From: Verrucomicrobiota bacterium | GTDB taxonomy: Bacteria > Verrucomicrobiota > Verrucomicrobiia > CAIQCK01 | Direction of reading: 5' to 3' | DNA: 64,000 nucleotides | Assembly: GCA_026397915.1 (NCBI GenBank) | Contig: JAPLTX010000014.1 | Location: forward strand, 186,001-250,000 | Made by a program: the position numbers and the translations under genes | Shown: positions 54,890 through 64,000 of the stretch, in pieces | How positions within the stretch are numbered: the stretch's first letter is position 1 | Layout: each line of letters begins with the position of its first letter | Notes under the pieces: generated by a model | The model's database searches: none | Told to the model about the DNA's origin: nothing | The model's input: the letters and a program-made list of their open reading frames with translations, nothing else

Positions 54890-57800
54890 ATGAAGATACT
54901 CGCAACAGGTTTGCTGGCGCTCGGCCTCGCCGCGCCTTGTTTCGCAGACGTTACCCTCAAGCTCACCGACGCCACCGTCACGTTGAACGAGCGCGGCTGT
55001 GTCACCTCGCTACTCGCCGCTGATAAACACGAATACGCTCCGCCCGGCGCGCCGCCGGCATTCGAGGCGACCGTGGACGGCAGCGTGCTCCAGCCAAGCC
55101 GCGTCTCGCGCAAAGGAAACAAACTCGTGGTGGAGTTCGGGGAGCGAGGTCGGCTCCAGTTCACCGTCTCCGAAGGTCGCGGCTTCGCGTTCTTGAAACT
55201 GACGGAGATGGCGATCAGCGGGAACGTCGAGCGGCTTCAGTTGTTCTGCCTGCCCGTCAACGGCCCGAAGAAGGTCGGCAGCACCATCAACGCCTGTTAC
55301 GACGAGCGGTTTGCGACGGCGGTCATGGGAACCGAGATCAACGTCCGACCTCGTCTGCTCGGCGCGCGCGGCGCTGGCTCTGATAATAAGGGCTGCACGC
55401 ACTTGTTCGAGCAGGTGGCGGACGCCAAACACGGCAGCCGCGCCGCGCGGTTCACCGCCACCAGCGACCGCATCGACAACGCCGGCTGGAGCGTCGTCGG
55501 CCGGAGGTTCGTGCAGCCGCTCGACTTGAGCGGCTGCACGACGCTGCGCGCGTGGGTCCACGGCGACGGCAGCGGCCAGTCGTTGAAGATCCAACTGACC
55601 GACGGCAAGGGCGGCTATCGCGACGACTATGTGAAGATTGATTTCACCGGATGGCGGCAGGTAACGATGGCCAAGCCAGCGCTCAACACGCTGCGCTCCG
55701 AGCGCGTGGTGGCGGGGAACTTCTATTTCAACTCGCTGCCGGCGAAGAAAAAGGTCGTCTGCCTGCTCGATCAGGTCGAAGCCATTCTCGGCGAGAACAA
55801 GACGGTGCTGCTGGAGGATTTCGAGGACGCCTCGTCGGAATTCTGGCCGATGGTCGGCATGAGGCTCTACGCCGAGACGACGAAACAGTTCGGAATCGAA
55901 CCAGCCGGCGTCGGTGTCATCGCCTGCCCGCGCGCGCAGTTCGAGAAGACGATCGAGCGGTTCGAGCGCGCGTCGGGTCTGCCGAGTCCGCGTGTGGACG
56001 GTGTCTGGGCCAAGACTTCGCCGGCGGCGAAACGCTCCTACCTCTTCATCACCAACTTCGCCGAGAAGGACACCGACGAAGTCATTGCTTTCGCCAAGCG
56101 CGGCCACTTCGACGCCATCCTGATCGTGCAGAGTTCGTGGTGCTCCTCGACCGGCCACTATCCGATCAACACGAAAAACTTCCCGCGCGGCCTCGACAGC
56201 CTCAAGGCGACGTTCGCGCGGCTGAAGCGGGCCGGCTTCAAGGTCGGCCTGCATTACCTCGCGCCCTCCATCTATCCGCCCGACCCGTATCTCACGCCCG
56301 TGCCCGACCCGCGGCTGTTCCGCGACGCGTCGGCGGAACTGGCGGCGGACGTGGACGCGAAGGCGACGTTCATCCCGACGATCACTGCACCGGAGAAGTT
56401 CCCTGCCGAGGACGGCGGCTACGACGGCGATGGCGCGGTCATCCAGATCGGCAACGAGTTGATCCGCTACACCGAGCGTTCGATGAAGCCGCCGTTTGGT
56501 TTCACCGGCTGCGCCCGCGGCCTGCATGGCACCGCGGTAGCGGCGCACACACGCGGCGAGAAGTTGGCGCATCTGCGAAAGAGCTACGGCTACTTTCTGT
56601 TCGACATGGACACGACCCTCATCAACGAGGTCGCCGACAACCTCGCGCGCGTCGTCAACGCGCTCAACGCCGACATGGTTTACTGGGACGGCTCCGAGCG
56701 GCTGCAAGGCGACCACGCCTACTACAACGCCAAGCTCCAGAAGGCGTTCTACGACCGGTTCAAGAACAAGAATATGCTGATCCAGGGCAGCAGCCACAGT
56801 CATTATTCGTGGCACATCCACGCGCGCTGCGCTTCCGCCGACGGCCACGGCGACCTCAAGGGCTACCTCGACGAGCGCACGCCGTCATTCACGAGTTACT
56901 ACTTCCCAAACCTCATGCCGCTCGATATCGGCTGGTATTACGTCTATGACGTGCAGGCGACCGTGGACCAGTTCGAGTATGTGCTGAACAAATCCGTCGG
57001 CTTCGATTCCTCCGTCTCACTGCAAACCTCGCCGAAACACATCCGCGAGCATCCTTACGTTGACGTGATTGTGGATCTCATCGGCGCTTACGAGCGGCTG
57101 CGGCTCGGCGGCAAAGTGCCGGAGGAAACTCGCGCCAAGCTGCGCGTGCCGCAGCGCGACTACCGGCTCGTGCGCGACGGCCGCGGGCAGGCGCTTCAGC
57201 GCGTCATCTACGAGCCGTGGCGCAGCATCACCGCGCTCGACGGCAAGACCAACGTCTGGGAAACCGTCGTGACCGATGGCCCGTGCCGCGTTGGCGTGGA
57301 CATCCAGTTGCCGTCCGGCCAGTGGGCCGCGTCGGGGCCGTCGTATCGCTCGGAGAAATCGCTCGCGCTGGAGGACTTCAGCGACGCGCGCGCCTACGAC
57401 AAGATTCGCAACACCTTCCCGGGCGTGACGCAGCAGTTCGAGATCACGACCACCGGCGGCATTGAGGGCAAACCATGCGCGGTCTATTCCGCCACCAGCC
57501 CGTTCCGCAGCGGCTGGTCGGTCGTCGGGCGCAGCATCAGCCCGCCGCTCGACATCTCGTGGCACAAAGGCATCGGCTTCTGGCTGCGCGGCGACGGCAA
57601 CGGCGCGCAGTTCAAGCTCCAGCTTCGCGACGGCAAGGGCGCTGCCGATTTCTACATCCCCAACAGCTACACCGGCTGGCGCTACCACCAGATCACGCGG
57701 CCGGCGAAGGACGCGATAGACTACAGCCGCCTCTCCCAGCTTTACCTTTATTATAATGGCCTGCCCGCCAAGACGAACGTGACCTGCGCCATCGCCGGCG

Positions 57801-58120
57801 TGCGCGCGCTGCCGGCGCTCGACGAGCCGGCGGTCATTGATCCCGTCTTCGAGATCGCCGGCCAGAAGCTCACGTGGCCCGTGACGCTCCTGACCGGCCA
57901 GACGTTCACCTACTGGCCAGACGAAGACGTGCGCATCAGCATCGGCGAGAAACACGGCCCGGTCGTGCGCTTCGAGTTGCCGACGACGATCACGCTCCCG
58001 CCGGGCCGGCACGCTGTGCGGTTCACGACGCCGACACCGCTGACCGCCGCGCCGAGCGTGCGCCTGACGTTGCAGCCAGCGGAGCGGTTGCCAGTAACGA
58101 AGATGGGAAAGACAAAATGA
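54890..58120 (+). CDS. Large exported putative glycan-active enzyme with two carbohydrate-binding-like domains
   Basis: I start at MKILATGLLALGLAAPCFAD (54890, AAAGGA upstream), 1076 residues. Two homologous jelly-roll segments flank a central domain: residues about 180-300 (NAGWSVVGRRFVQPLDLSGC) and 833-980 (SGWSVVGRSISPPLDISWHK), both ending YFNSLPAKKKV/YYNGLPAKTNV; they resemble CBM11-type domains. The centre (370-760) looks like a TIM barrel: FDAILIVQSSWCSSTGHYPI, GLHYLAPSIYPPDPYLTPVP, NADMVYWDGSERLQGD. I recognise no glycoside-hydrolase family; Asp in YWDGSE is a candidate catalytic residue. It starts four bases after the lyase gene and overlaps the next gene by ATGA. Confidence 0.72.
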   Translation: MKILATGLLALGLAAPCFADVTLKLTDATVTLNERGCVTSLLAADKHEYAPPGAPPAFEATVDGSVLQPSRVSRKGNKLVVEFGERGRLQFTVSEGRGFAFLKLTEMAISGNVERLQLFCLPVNGPKKVGSTINACYDERFATAVMGTEINVRPRLLGARGAGSDNKGCTHLFEQVADAKHGSRAARFTATSDRIDNAGWSVVGRRFVQPLDLSGCTTLRAWVHGDGSGQSLKIQLTDGKGGYRDDYVKIDFTGWRQVTMAKPALNTLRSERVVAGNFYFNSLPAKKKVVCLLDQVEAILGENKTVLLEDFEDASSEFWPMVGMRLYAETTKQFGIEPAGVGVIACPRAQFEKTIERFERASGLPSPRVDGVWAKTSPAAKRSYLFITNFAEKDTDEVIAFAKRGHFDAILIVQSSWCSSTGHYPINTKNFPRGLDSLKATFARLKRAGFKVGLHYLAPSIYPPDPYLTPVPDPRLFRDASAELAADVDAKATFIPTITAPEKFPAEDGGYDGDGAVIQIGNELIRYTERSMKPPFGFTGCARGLHGTAVAAHTRGEKLAHLRKSYGYFLFDMDTTLINEVADNLARVVNALNADMVYWDGSERLQGDHAYYNAKLQKAFYDRFKNKNMLIQGSSHSHYSWHIHARCASADGHGDLKGYLDERTPSFTSYYFPNLMPLDIGWYYVYDVQATVDQFEYVLNKSVGFDSSVSLQTSPKHIREHPYVDVIVDLIGAYERLRLGGKVPEETRAKLRVPQRDYRLVRDGRGQALQRVIYEPWRSITALDGKTNVWETVVTDGPCRVGVDIQLPSGQWAASGPSYRSEKSLALEDFSDARAYDKIRNTFPGVTQQFEITTTGGIEGKPCAVYSATSPFRSGWSVVGRSISPPLDISWHKGIGFWLRGDGNGAQFKLQLRDGKGAADFYIPNSYTGWRYHQITRPAKDAIDYSRLSQLYLYYNGLPAKTNVTCAIAGVRALPALDEPAVIDPVFEIAGQKLTWPVTLLTGQTFTYWPDEDVRISIGEKHGPVVRFELPTTITLPPGRHAVRFTTPTPLTAAPSVRLTLQPAERLPVTKMGKTK

Positions 58121-61100
58121 ACCGATTCGCATTCCTCTTGTTGGCGGCAACCACGGCATTTGCCGACCGCGCGGCGGACGATGCCGCATGGGAAGCCATC
58201 CGCGTCAAACAGGAACGACCGCTGTTGATGGAGACGCCTCTGGTGAGCAATGGCGTGGCTGCCGCGGCCATCGTTCCGGCTGAGGATGAGCCATGGAAAA
58301 GCGCAGCGGCGAAGTTGCAGGCGGCCGTCGCAGCAAAGACCGGCGTCACGCTGCCCATCGTCGCGCCGGCGAAAATCACCGACGCCGATTGGGCGGGGCG
58401 CCACCTTATCGTCATCGGCAATCTGCTGAACAATCCCGTCTTCGCGCGGCTCTACTTCAACTACTTCGCTTGCGCCGACGCCGCATACACCGGCGCGGGT
58501 GGCTACGAGTTGCGTTCGATCCACGATCCGTGGGGCAACGGCCACAACGTCATCGCACTCGGCGCGCAGGACGTGGCGGGGCTTGAAGCGGGCGTGTCGC
58601 GGTTCATCACGCTCGTCAACGAGCGCACGAAGGACGGCGAGCTGAAACTCAGCCGGTTGATGGAGTTGAAGCTGACGAAAAAAGGCCGACGCGCGCCGTT
58701 GGAGCCAAAGCTGTCCGTGAAGGAGATTGCCGACCGCAAGGAAACCATCGCGAACATCTACGCGCGGCCCGGCACCGAACGCGGCGCGGCGCACCAGATG
58801 ATCAAGTTCGCCATGCAGTATCACCGCACCGGCGACCCCGGCTGGCTGGAGTTGTATCGCGACGCGATGCGCCAGCACATGAACTACTACGCGACCAACG
58901 AATACATCCTGCAAGAAGGCCCGCGTCGCTACGACCGCGATTTCCGCGACAGTTGGGCCTACGCGATGGTCATCGCGTGGGACCTCGTCGAGGAAGCGCC
59001 AGGCTGGAGCAACGAGGAACGGCTAAAACTCACCAACCATGTTTTGAGGATGGTCTGGGAGTCGAACCTTTATCAAGGATGGGACCGGCCCGCCTCCGTC
59101 GCGGCTTGGCGCAAGTTCGACAGCGTCACTCACAATCATCACACATGGCCGGGACTAGCCGATCTCTTTGGCGGATGGTATTTCTCGCGGCATTACAAGC
59201 TGCCAGTGGCGAAGGATTGGCTCGACATCGGGCTGGGCATGTTCCGCTCGTGCTCGCGGAGTTGCAAACCGTGGGAGGACAGCGCGGGCTACCAGTGGAT
59301 TCCGCAACGGCACGTGCTGATGTATGCGCTCGCGTCTGGCGACCGCACGTTCATCGAGCAGGGCCACGCCGCGCAGACCGGCAAGGCCGCGCTCCAAGCT
59401 CTCGACAGCCTCGGCCGTCAGCCCGCATGGGGCGATTGCGGCGGGTTTACGTCGGTGTCGGGGATGCCGGAGTTGATGTGCGCGCTGGAATACGCCACCG
59501 GCGACGGACGCTATCGCTGGGCCATCGAGTGGCTCGGCGTGGACGCGCGCGACGAGATGGAAGCACCGTATTGGACGAACATCGCGCCGAAGCGGCCCGA
59601 CGATCTCACCGGCGTCGCGGTCACTTACCTGCCGAAGATGCACTACGATCTCTTCGGACTCTCAAAGCGCGACGACATCTGGCAAAAGGCGAACCTGCCG
59701 TTTGCCGACACGTTCGACAAACTCACGCTCCGCAGCGGTTGGGCCGAGGACGACGACTACCTGTTGCTCGACGGCACCGCCGCCGGCTCGCACGGCCATC
59801 TCGACGGCAACTGCATCATCGCGTTCACCGCGGCGGGCGCGCAGTGGCTCGTGGACGCCGAATACATCCGCCGCATCACGAAGTATCATTGCGCGGTCAC
59901 CGTGCTCCGCAACGGCGTCGGCTCGATCATGCCGCCCAGCGCGCGGCTTGACCACGCCGTCTGGTTCGGCAACGGCGCGCTCACCCGCACCACGATGCCG
60001 CATTACAACGGCATGACCTGGACGCGCAACATTGTCTTCGTCCCGAAACGCTACGTCGCGGTGATTGACGAGTTGACCGCCGAGCAAGCGGGCGATTACA
60101 GCCTGCGTTGCTGTTGGCGCGTGGCTGGCGAGAGCACGCTCGATGGCGACACGTTGCGCGCACAGCAACGCGAGAGAGGTTTCGTCCTACGGAACCTCAG
60201 CGGCCAGCGCCAGGAACTCGTCTATATCAAGGATTTCGACGGCCTGCCAATTCACCAGCTTTACCAGCGTGCGTCCCGGTCATTTCAGAAGGGCGAAACC
60301 GTTCGCTTCGTGAACGTGTTTGCGGCTGGCAAGAACGGCGTGCCTACCATAGAGGCGTCATGGAAACCTGTAGCGGCAGTCTCTGGCCGCCGAGACGCCG
60401 ATGGCAAAATCCGCGAACGGCGGTCAGATACCATCCCTACAGTTTCTGGTGTTGATTACGGGACTATCATAATCAACGGCAACACGGAGATGTTCGGCAT
60501 CGCCGACGCGATGTTTTATCGTCTCGCCGACAATGAAGAGTGGCTCGTTGGCGCGACGAAGTTCGTCGCAGGTGGAAAAGTCCTGTTGGATTCCAAGTCG
60601 CCGATTGCAGCAAAGCTTGACGGGGACAGTATTGCGTTCGGCAAACCACAGTCAGTGCCGGCGCACGGCCTGCGACCGTCGCAAGTCATCGGCGAGCCGC
60701 AATCACTCACTCGCCCGCTGGAGGCTTCCTCCACCGTCGCCGAGCCAGCAAAACCGAAACCGGTTGCTGCGCCGAAGTCCACGGCGGCACTCGCTGGTGC
60801 GAAGCCGTTGCAAACGCTCTGGCGCTTCGCTGATTTCCCGGTGACACCGCGTCCGCTGAAGATTGCCGCAATTCGCTCCGAGCCACCGCCACGCGAGGCT
60901 TACAGCCCACTGGAGCGGCTGGTTGACGGCGCGTCGAACGGCTCAACAACCTCCTGCATGTTCATGCCCGGCAAGACCGCGACCATCACGCTCGACCTTG
61001 GTGCTCCACAACGCGTGCGCGAAGTCCATGTCAAAGCTTGGGAGAAGCACGATGGCTGGAAGACGAAACGCCTCGCGCTGAGCCTGAGCAACGACGATTT

Positions 61101-62310
61101 CAAGCAAGACATTCGGCCAACGGGCGAGTTGAAGGAAACCGGCTCGCTGTCGTTCGGCAGCAACGTCAACACCATCCGCACAGCATCGCCCGACCAAACC
61201 GCACGCTACGTCCGCATCACCGGCGAACCGGCGACCCCGAAGGCGACGGTCTATCTCGCCGAGATCGAAGTTGTTGGCGAGACGCCCGGCGAGAAGGCGA
61301 AACTGGTCGCGCTCGCGTCGGCCGACCTCGACGGCGACGAAAAAGCTGACACAGTCATCGGCACGGGGGGCGGCGACATTGTTGCGTTGAACGCGTCGGG
61401 CAAGAAGCTCTGGCAGACGAAAGTGGGCGGCGCGGTCACGGCGCTGGCCGCTGGCTCGCTCGACAAGAGCGGCAAGCCGTCGGTGATCTACGGCACCGAT
61501 GATGCCATCCTTGGCATGCTGGCGGCCGACGGCAGCAAAGTGGCCGACGTGAAGCCGCCGATGTATCGCGGCGTGCCGAGCCGCGTGCGGAACATCACGC
61601 TCGCCGACCTCGACGGCGACGGCAAACAGGAGATCGTCATCGGCTGCGACAGTTGGCAATACATGGCCTACTCGCCAGCGTTGAAGCTCGTCGGGCAGAC
61701 GGTCTATTACGCCCACGGCGCGACGGTCGGTCACGTCGCAGACCTCGACGGCGACGGCAAACCGGAGATCATCGCCGGCAACGCCTACTACAGCCTGCAG
61801 ATCCTCAACCATCGCGGCAAAATCGTCAGCCGTGGCTCAGGGTCTTTCGGGCCGGAACAGACAGCCGTGACCTCCGGCGACCTGCGCGGCGACGGCAAAC
61901 GCGCGGCGATTCTCGGCACAGACGGCGGCTCCGTGCTCGCCTTTGACGCGAAAGGCGGCAAGCTCTGGGAAGCCAACGTCGGCGACCGCGTCACGACGCT
62001 CCGCTGCGACGTGGTCGGCGGCAAACCACGCGTCATCGCGGCGTCCGAGAGCGGTTACGTTTGGGCGCTCGACGCGACGGGCAAGCCAATCTGGAAACGC
62101 GACCTCGGCGAGCCGGTGAAGCGCCTCGCGCGCAATGGCGACGCGTATATCGCCGCCGCGTCGGCCAATGGCATCGTGCGCTTGTCGTTGGAAGGAAAGA
62201 TCGAAGCCGCCGCGGCCACAACCGCACCGGTGACCGATTTGGTCGTCAGTGACGATCAAGCCATCGCGTTAATCGAGGATGGCTCAATGTGTGGCATCAT
62301 AGCTCGATAA
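58117..62310 (+). CDS. Giant exported lyase-like protein with discoidin and FG-GAP-type repeats
   Basis: The ATG at 58117 overlaps the previous stop; 1397 residues. After a signal peptide come: an N-terminal domain like those preceding alpha-glucuronidase catalytic domains (residues 30-190, LQAAVAAKTGVTLPIV); an alpha/alpha-toroid plus beta-sandwich of heparinase II/III type (220-760; HNHHTWPGLADLFGGWYFSR, AGSHGHLDGNCIIAFTAAGA near 558); an F5/8C (discoidin) domain (about 928-1055; TATITLDLGAPQRVREVHVK); and a C-terminal propeller (1066-1397) with calcium-loop repeats DLDGDEKAD, DLDGDGKQE, DLDGDGKPE and ALDATGKPIWKRDL. It probably cleaves a uronic-acid polysaccharide while gripping substrate or surface. 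The combination of domains is one I do not know. Confidence 0.8.
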   Translation: MNRFAFLLLAATTAFADRAADDAAWEAIRVKQERPLLMETPLVSNGVAAAAIVPAEDEPWKSAAAKLQAAVAAKTGVTLPIVAPAKITDADWAGRHLIVIGNLLNNPVFARLYFNYFACADAAYTGAGGYELRSIHDPWGNGHNVIALGAQDVAGLEAGVSRFITLVNERTKDGELKLSRLMELKLTKKGRRAPLEPKLSVKEIADRKETIANIYARPGTERGAAHQMIKFAMQYHRTGDPGWLELYRDAMRQHMNYYATNEYILQEGPRRYDRDFRDSWAYAMVIAWDLVEEAPGWSNEERLKLTNHVLRMVWESNLYQGWDRPASVAAWRKFDSVTHNHHTWPGLADLFGGWYFSRHYKLPVAKDWLDIGLGMFRSCSRSCKPWEDSAGYQWIPQRHVLMYALASGDRTFIEQGHAAQTGKAALQALDSLGRQPAWGDCGGFTSVSGMPELMCALEYATGDGRYRWAIEWLGVDARDEMEAPYWTNIAPKRPDDLTGVAVTYLPKMHYDLFGLSKRDDIWQKANLPFADTFDKLTLRSGWAEDDDYLLLDGTAAGSHGHLDGNCIIAFTAAGAQWLVDAEYIRRITKYHCAVTVLRNGVGSIMPPSARLDHAVWFGNGALTRTTMPHYNGMTWTRNIVFVPKRYVAVIDELTAEQAGDYSLRCCWRVAGESTLDGDTLRAQQRERGFVLRNLSGQRQELVYIKDFDGLPIHQLYQRASRSFQKGETVRFVNVFAAGKNGVPTIEASWKPVAAVSGRRDADGKIRERRSDTIPTVSGVDYGTIIINGNTEMFGIADAMFYRLADNEEWLVGATKFVAGGKVLLDSKSPIAAKLDGDSIAFGKPQSVPAHGLRPSQVIGEPQSLTRPLEASSTVAEPAKPKPVAAPKSTAALAGAKPLQTLWRFADFPVTPRPLKIAAIRSEPPPREAYSPLERLVDGASNGSTTSCMFMPGKTATITLDLGAPQRVREVHVKAWEKHDGWKTKRLALSLSNDDFKQDIRPTGELKETGSLSFGSNVNTIRTASPDQTARYVRITGEPATPKATVYLAEIEVVGETPGEKAKLVALASADLDGDEKADTVIGTGGGDIVALNASGKKLWQTKVGGAVTALAAGSLDKSGKPSVIYGTDDAILGMLAADGSKVADVKPPMYRGVPSRVRNITLADLDGDGKQEIVIGCDSWQYMAYSPALKLVGQTVYYAHGATVGHVADLDGDGKPEIIAGNAYYSLQILNHRGKIVSRGSGSFGPEQTAVTSGDLRGDGKRAAILGTDGGSVLAFDAKGGKLWEANVGDRVTTLRCDVVGGKPRVIAASESGYVWALDATGKPIWKRDLGEPVKRLARNGDAYIAAASANGIVRLSLEGKIEAAAATTAPVTDLVVSDDQAIALIEDGSMCGIIAR

Positions 62311-62372
62311 GATCGGCATGTTGTTGCAGGGCTTCCAAGGGTTTTCCGTCCAGCACCGATATCGGCCTCAAA

Positions 62373-64000
62373 TCATCGTATCCAATAACGCCCCGCTGGC
62401 AGACTCAGCGGATCGAGCCATCGTTTCCACCATAGCCAAAGCAAGTCACCCACACCCACACTGAACTGGAGATACCGAGGTTCGAGGTGGAACTGTTGCG
62501 CGCCCGTGTGGTCCTTGGGGCGGTCAAACTCCACCGTGATGGGGTCGTCACCGGCAAGATCCCGACGGAGCACGATGACCATGCCCATGTCAGACGCCGC
62601 CCTGGTGTAATCGAGGGATGATTTCAGCATCCGATCGCCTTGCGAGATCGCGAACGTGTCGTAGCTCTCCACGCTCTCCAGAGGGAGCAACAGTCCGGGG
62701 ATCACGATCTTCGAGACCGGCAGGGAACGATGTTCTTTCAGCACCAGTCGGATTCTTTTCGGAACCGCCGCGGTGCAGCCCTCGCCAACAGCAGAACCCG
62801 AGGGATCTTCGCGCGTGACTGTCTCCAGCGGAACGGCTCGATTCTCGGTTTGTTTGACGAAACCCGCTATCAGCAGACACGGCAGCGTAACCGCCGCGAC
62901 GCCGCGTATGGTAAGCGAGCGCCATGCTTTTACTGCGCCGAGATAAGCCAGAAGTGCCGCAAGAGGAATCCACCACGTCCAATAGCGGACGACGAGGTAT
63001 TTGAAGAGGTTGGCGGCTTCGAAACCGGTATAGCCGAGATAGAAGCCCACACAACACCCCATGGCCCCGATCCAACCGGCGTGCCTGAGGCGTTCTGTCT
63101 TCAACAGGTAAACGACTCCCGGTAACACAAAGAGCAGCCAGGGGAATCGGTGGATCAACATGGGTTCGCGGTTGTTCCACATCGTGTTGGCCGACAAGAA
63201 GATGCTATAGGCCTTGCGGAGCACGCCGTCAAAACTCATCCCCCTCCTCATGGATATTGTCTGGACGTAAGGTGTAATCGCTTGGCCAAACACTGCGTAG
63301 TTGATGGCCACGATTGCCCCGATCGAGATTGCAAACAAACCGGCGGTCAGCATTGCCTTCGCAATGCACTGACGGACCTCTCTCTGACGCAAATCCCTCC
63401 AAAGCTCCACAGCGAAAACCGGAATCATGTAAATCGCATCGGCTGCCCTGAACCACGGGATCAACGCCAACAACAACGATGCCGCGAAGTAGCGGGACCA
63501 TCCCGGCCGGCAAAACACGAGCAGCACGATGATGGCGTAGTTGATCAGGTGTGTCGGAATGGAATTCCAAGGGACGACCAACGAATCCGTCAGGATGCTT
63601 CGCGGCAACAGGATGGCGGCCGCAGCTAGCGCCACGGCCTCCCACGGCGAGACGAATTCACGGCAGATTCGATGGAACAGGACGAGGATTCCCACCACGC
63701 ACAGCAAGTCGGGAACCAGAAACGCGTGGGATGGCATCAGCCGGAAGAACAGCGCGCCCATGGCGGGATAACCCAAAGGATAATAATAGTTGTCCGGCTT
63801 CAGACGGAAATGCGCCAAATCCTGAGCCGACCGCCAATACCAGCCTTGATCCCACCATCCCCACCACCCCACAGACCACGCCGGGTCGGCACCGGGCAAC
63901 ACCGGCTGCAAGAAATAGGCAATCAAATACCAAACTATTCCTGCGACCAACAGGACCGCTAAAGGCCATGAGAACCACACCCCTGCGCTTGCCGCCAAGC
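62373..64000 (-). CDS. Multi-pass membrane protein, start beyond window
   Basis: The ORF track gives an alternative TTG start at 63998, but the frame is open to the window edge, so the true start is probably outside. About 541 residues are visible. Around ten hydrophobic segments occupy the first 390 (SWPLAVLLVAGIVWYLIAYF, AVALAAAAILLPRSIL, AGLFAISIGAIVAINYAVFG, LAALLAYLGAV), followed by a soluble tail (KIVIPGLLLPLESVESYDTF). The layout, with WDQGWYWRSAQDLAHF in the first loop, resembles GT-C-type glycosyltransferases or related polyprenyl-linked sugar transferases, but the diagnostic acidic motif is not certain. It converges on the lyase operon and is probably unrelated to it. Confidence 0.6.
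   Translation of the reverse strand, partial: LAASAGVWFSWPLAVLLVAGIVWYLIAYFLQPVLPGADPAWSVGWWGWWDQGWYWRSAQDLAHFRLKPDNYYYPLGYPAMGALFFRLMPSHAFLVPDLLCVVGILVLFHRICREFVSPWEAVALAAAAILLPRSILTDSLVVPWNSIPTHLINYAIIVLLVFCRPGWSRYFAASLLLALIPWFRAADAIYMIPVFAVELWRDLRQREVRQCIAKAMLTAGLFAISIGAIVAINYAVFGQAITPYVQTISMRRGMSFDGVLRKAYSIFLSANTMWNNREPMLIHRFPWLLFVLPGVVYLLKTERLRHAGWIGAMGCCVGFYLGYTGFEAANLFKYLVVRYWTWWIPLAALLAYLGAVKAWRSLTIRGVAAVTLPCLLIAGFVKQTENRAVPLETVTREDPSGSAVGEGCTAAVPKRIRLVLKEHRSLPVSKIVIPGLLLPLESVESYDTFAISQGDRMLKSSLDYTRAASDMGMVIVLRRDLAGDDPITVEFDRPKDHTGAQQFHLEPRYLQFSVGVGDLLWLWWKRWLDPLSLPAGRYWIR

Noticed and set aside
55010-56848. 612-residue minus-strand ORF opposite the 1076-residue enzyme
   Set aside because: Arg/Val/Asp-rich translation with no motif, opposite a well-supported gene.
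62356-62365. CCGATATCGG palindrome as a terminator or operator between convergent genes
   Set aside because: Ten-base palindromes are expected by chance at this scale, it cannot form a hairpin with a loop, and no T-run follows.

Overview
This G+C-rich window reads as Verrucomicrobiota (PVC group), with relatives of subdivision 3 (Pedosphaera/Limisphaera-like) as the best guess. That is inferred from a lipid-A-type housekeeping gene, a very large family of secreted sulfatases, Tat-exported proteins of planctomycete/verrucomicrobial type, DUF4091 and heparinase-II/III-like enzymes, and heptanucleotide repeats inside genes. No rRNA, tRNA, CRISPR array or insertion sequence was recognised.

Layout. 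(1) 1-11264: housekeeping and conserved genes, almost all on the minus strand: a cut-off Tat-exported aldo/keto-reductase-like protein, a nitrilase-family amidohydrolase, a Tat-DUF1284 protein, lpxA, radC, a TatD-type nuclease (plus strand), pdxA, a SurA-like peptidyl-prolyl isomerase, mfd and mdh. (2) 11366-38105: one 27-kb minus-strand directon with fifteen sulfatase genes, a c-type cytochrome, an SGNH-like hydrolase and the 3' relic of a sixteenth sulfatase. Many junctions are ATGA overlaps, so the run is probably translationally coupled. (3) 38106-40963: an island of different character: a less G+C-rich Pif1/RecD-like helicase, a 54-bp near-perfect hairpin, a strong AGGAGG site leading a tiny ORF, twelve 21-bp tandem repeats and a small winged-helix regulator. 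(4) 40964-49572: a second minus-strand sulfatase block (four sulfatases, two with C-terminal EF-hands) with two tandem alpha/beta-hydrolases. (5) 49761-62310: a divergent plus-strand operon with a small lipoprotein, a GH123-like enzyme, a heparinase-II/III-like lyase, a 1076-residue unassigned enzyme flanked by carbohydrate-binding-like domains, and a 1397-residue lyase-like protein with discoidin and FG-GAP-type repeats. (6) 62373-64000: a multi-pass membrane protein entering from the right edge.

Taken together, regions 2, 4 and 5 look like a locus for breaking down a highly sulfated, uronic-acid and probably amino-sugar-containing polysaccharide: sulfatases remove sulfate, esterases remove acyl groups, lyases and glycosidases cut the backbone. 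All 19 sulfatases carry a cysteine at the formylglycine position, so maturation must rely on an enzyme encoded elsewhere; none is in the window. No SusC/SusD-like or other sugar transporter is present either. The substrate is an inference: ARSB-, iduronate-sulfatase- and sulfamidase-like sequences plus a GH123-like enzyme suggest a glycosaminoglycan-like polymer, but no enzyme here proves it.

The least explained DNA is the island at 38106-40963, followed by the palindromic and heptameric repeats that sit inside coding sequences.
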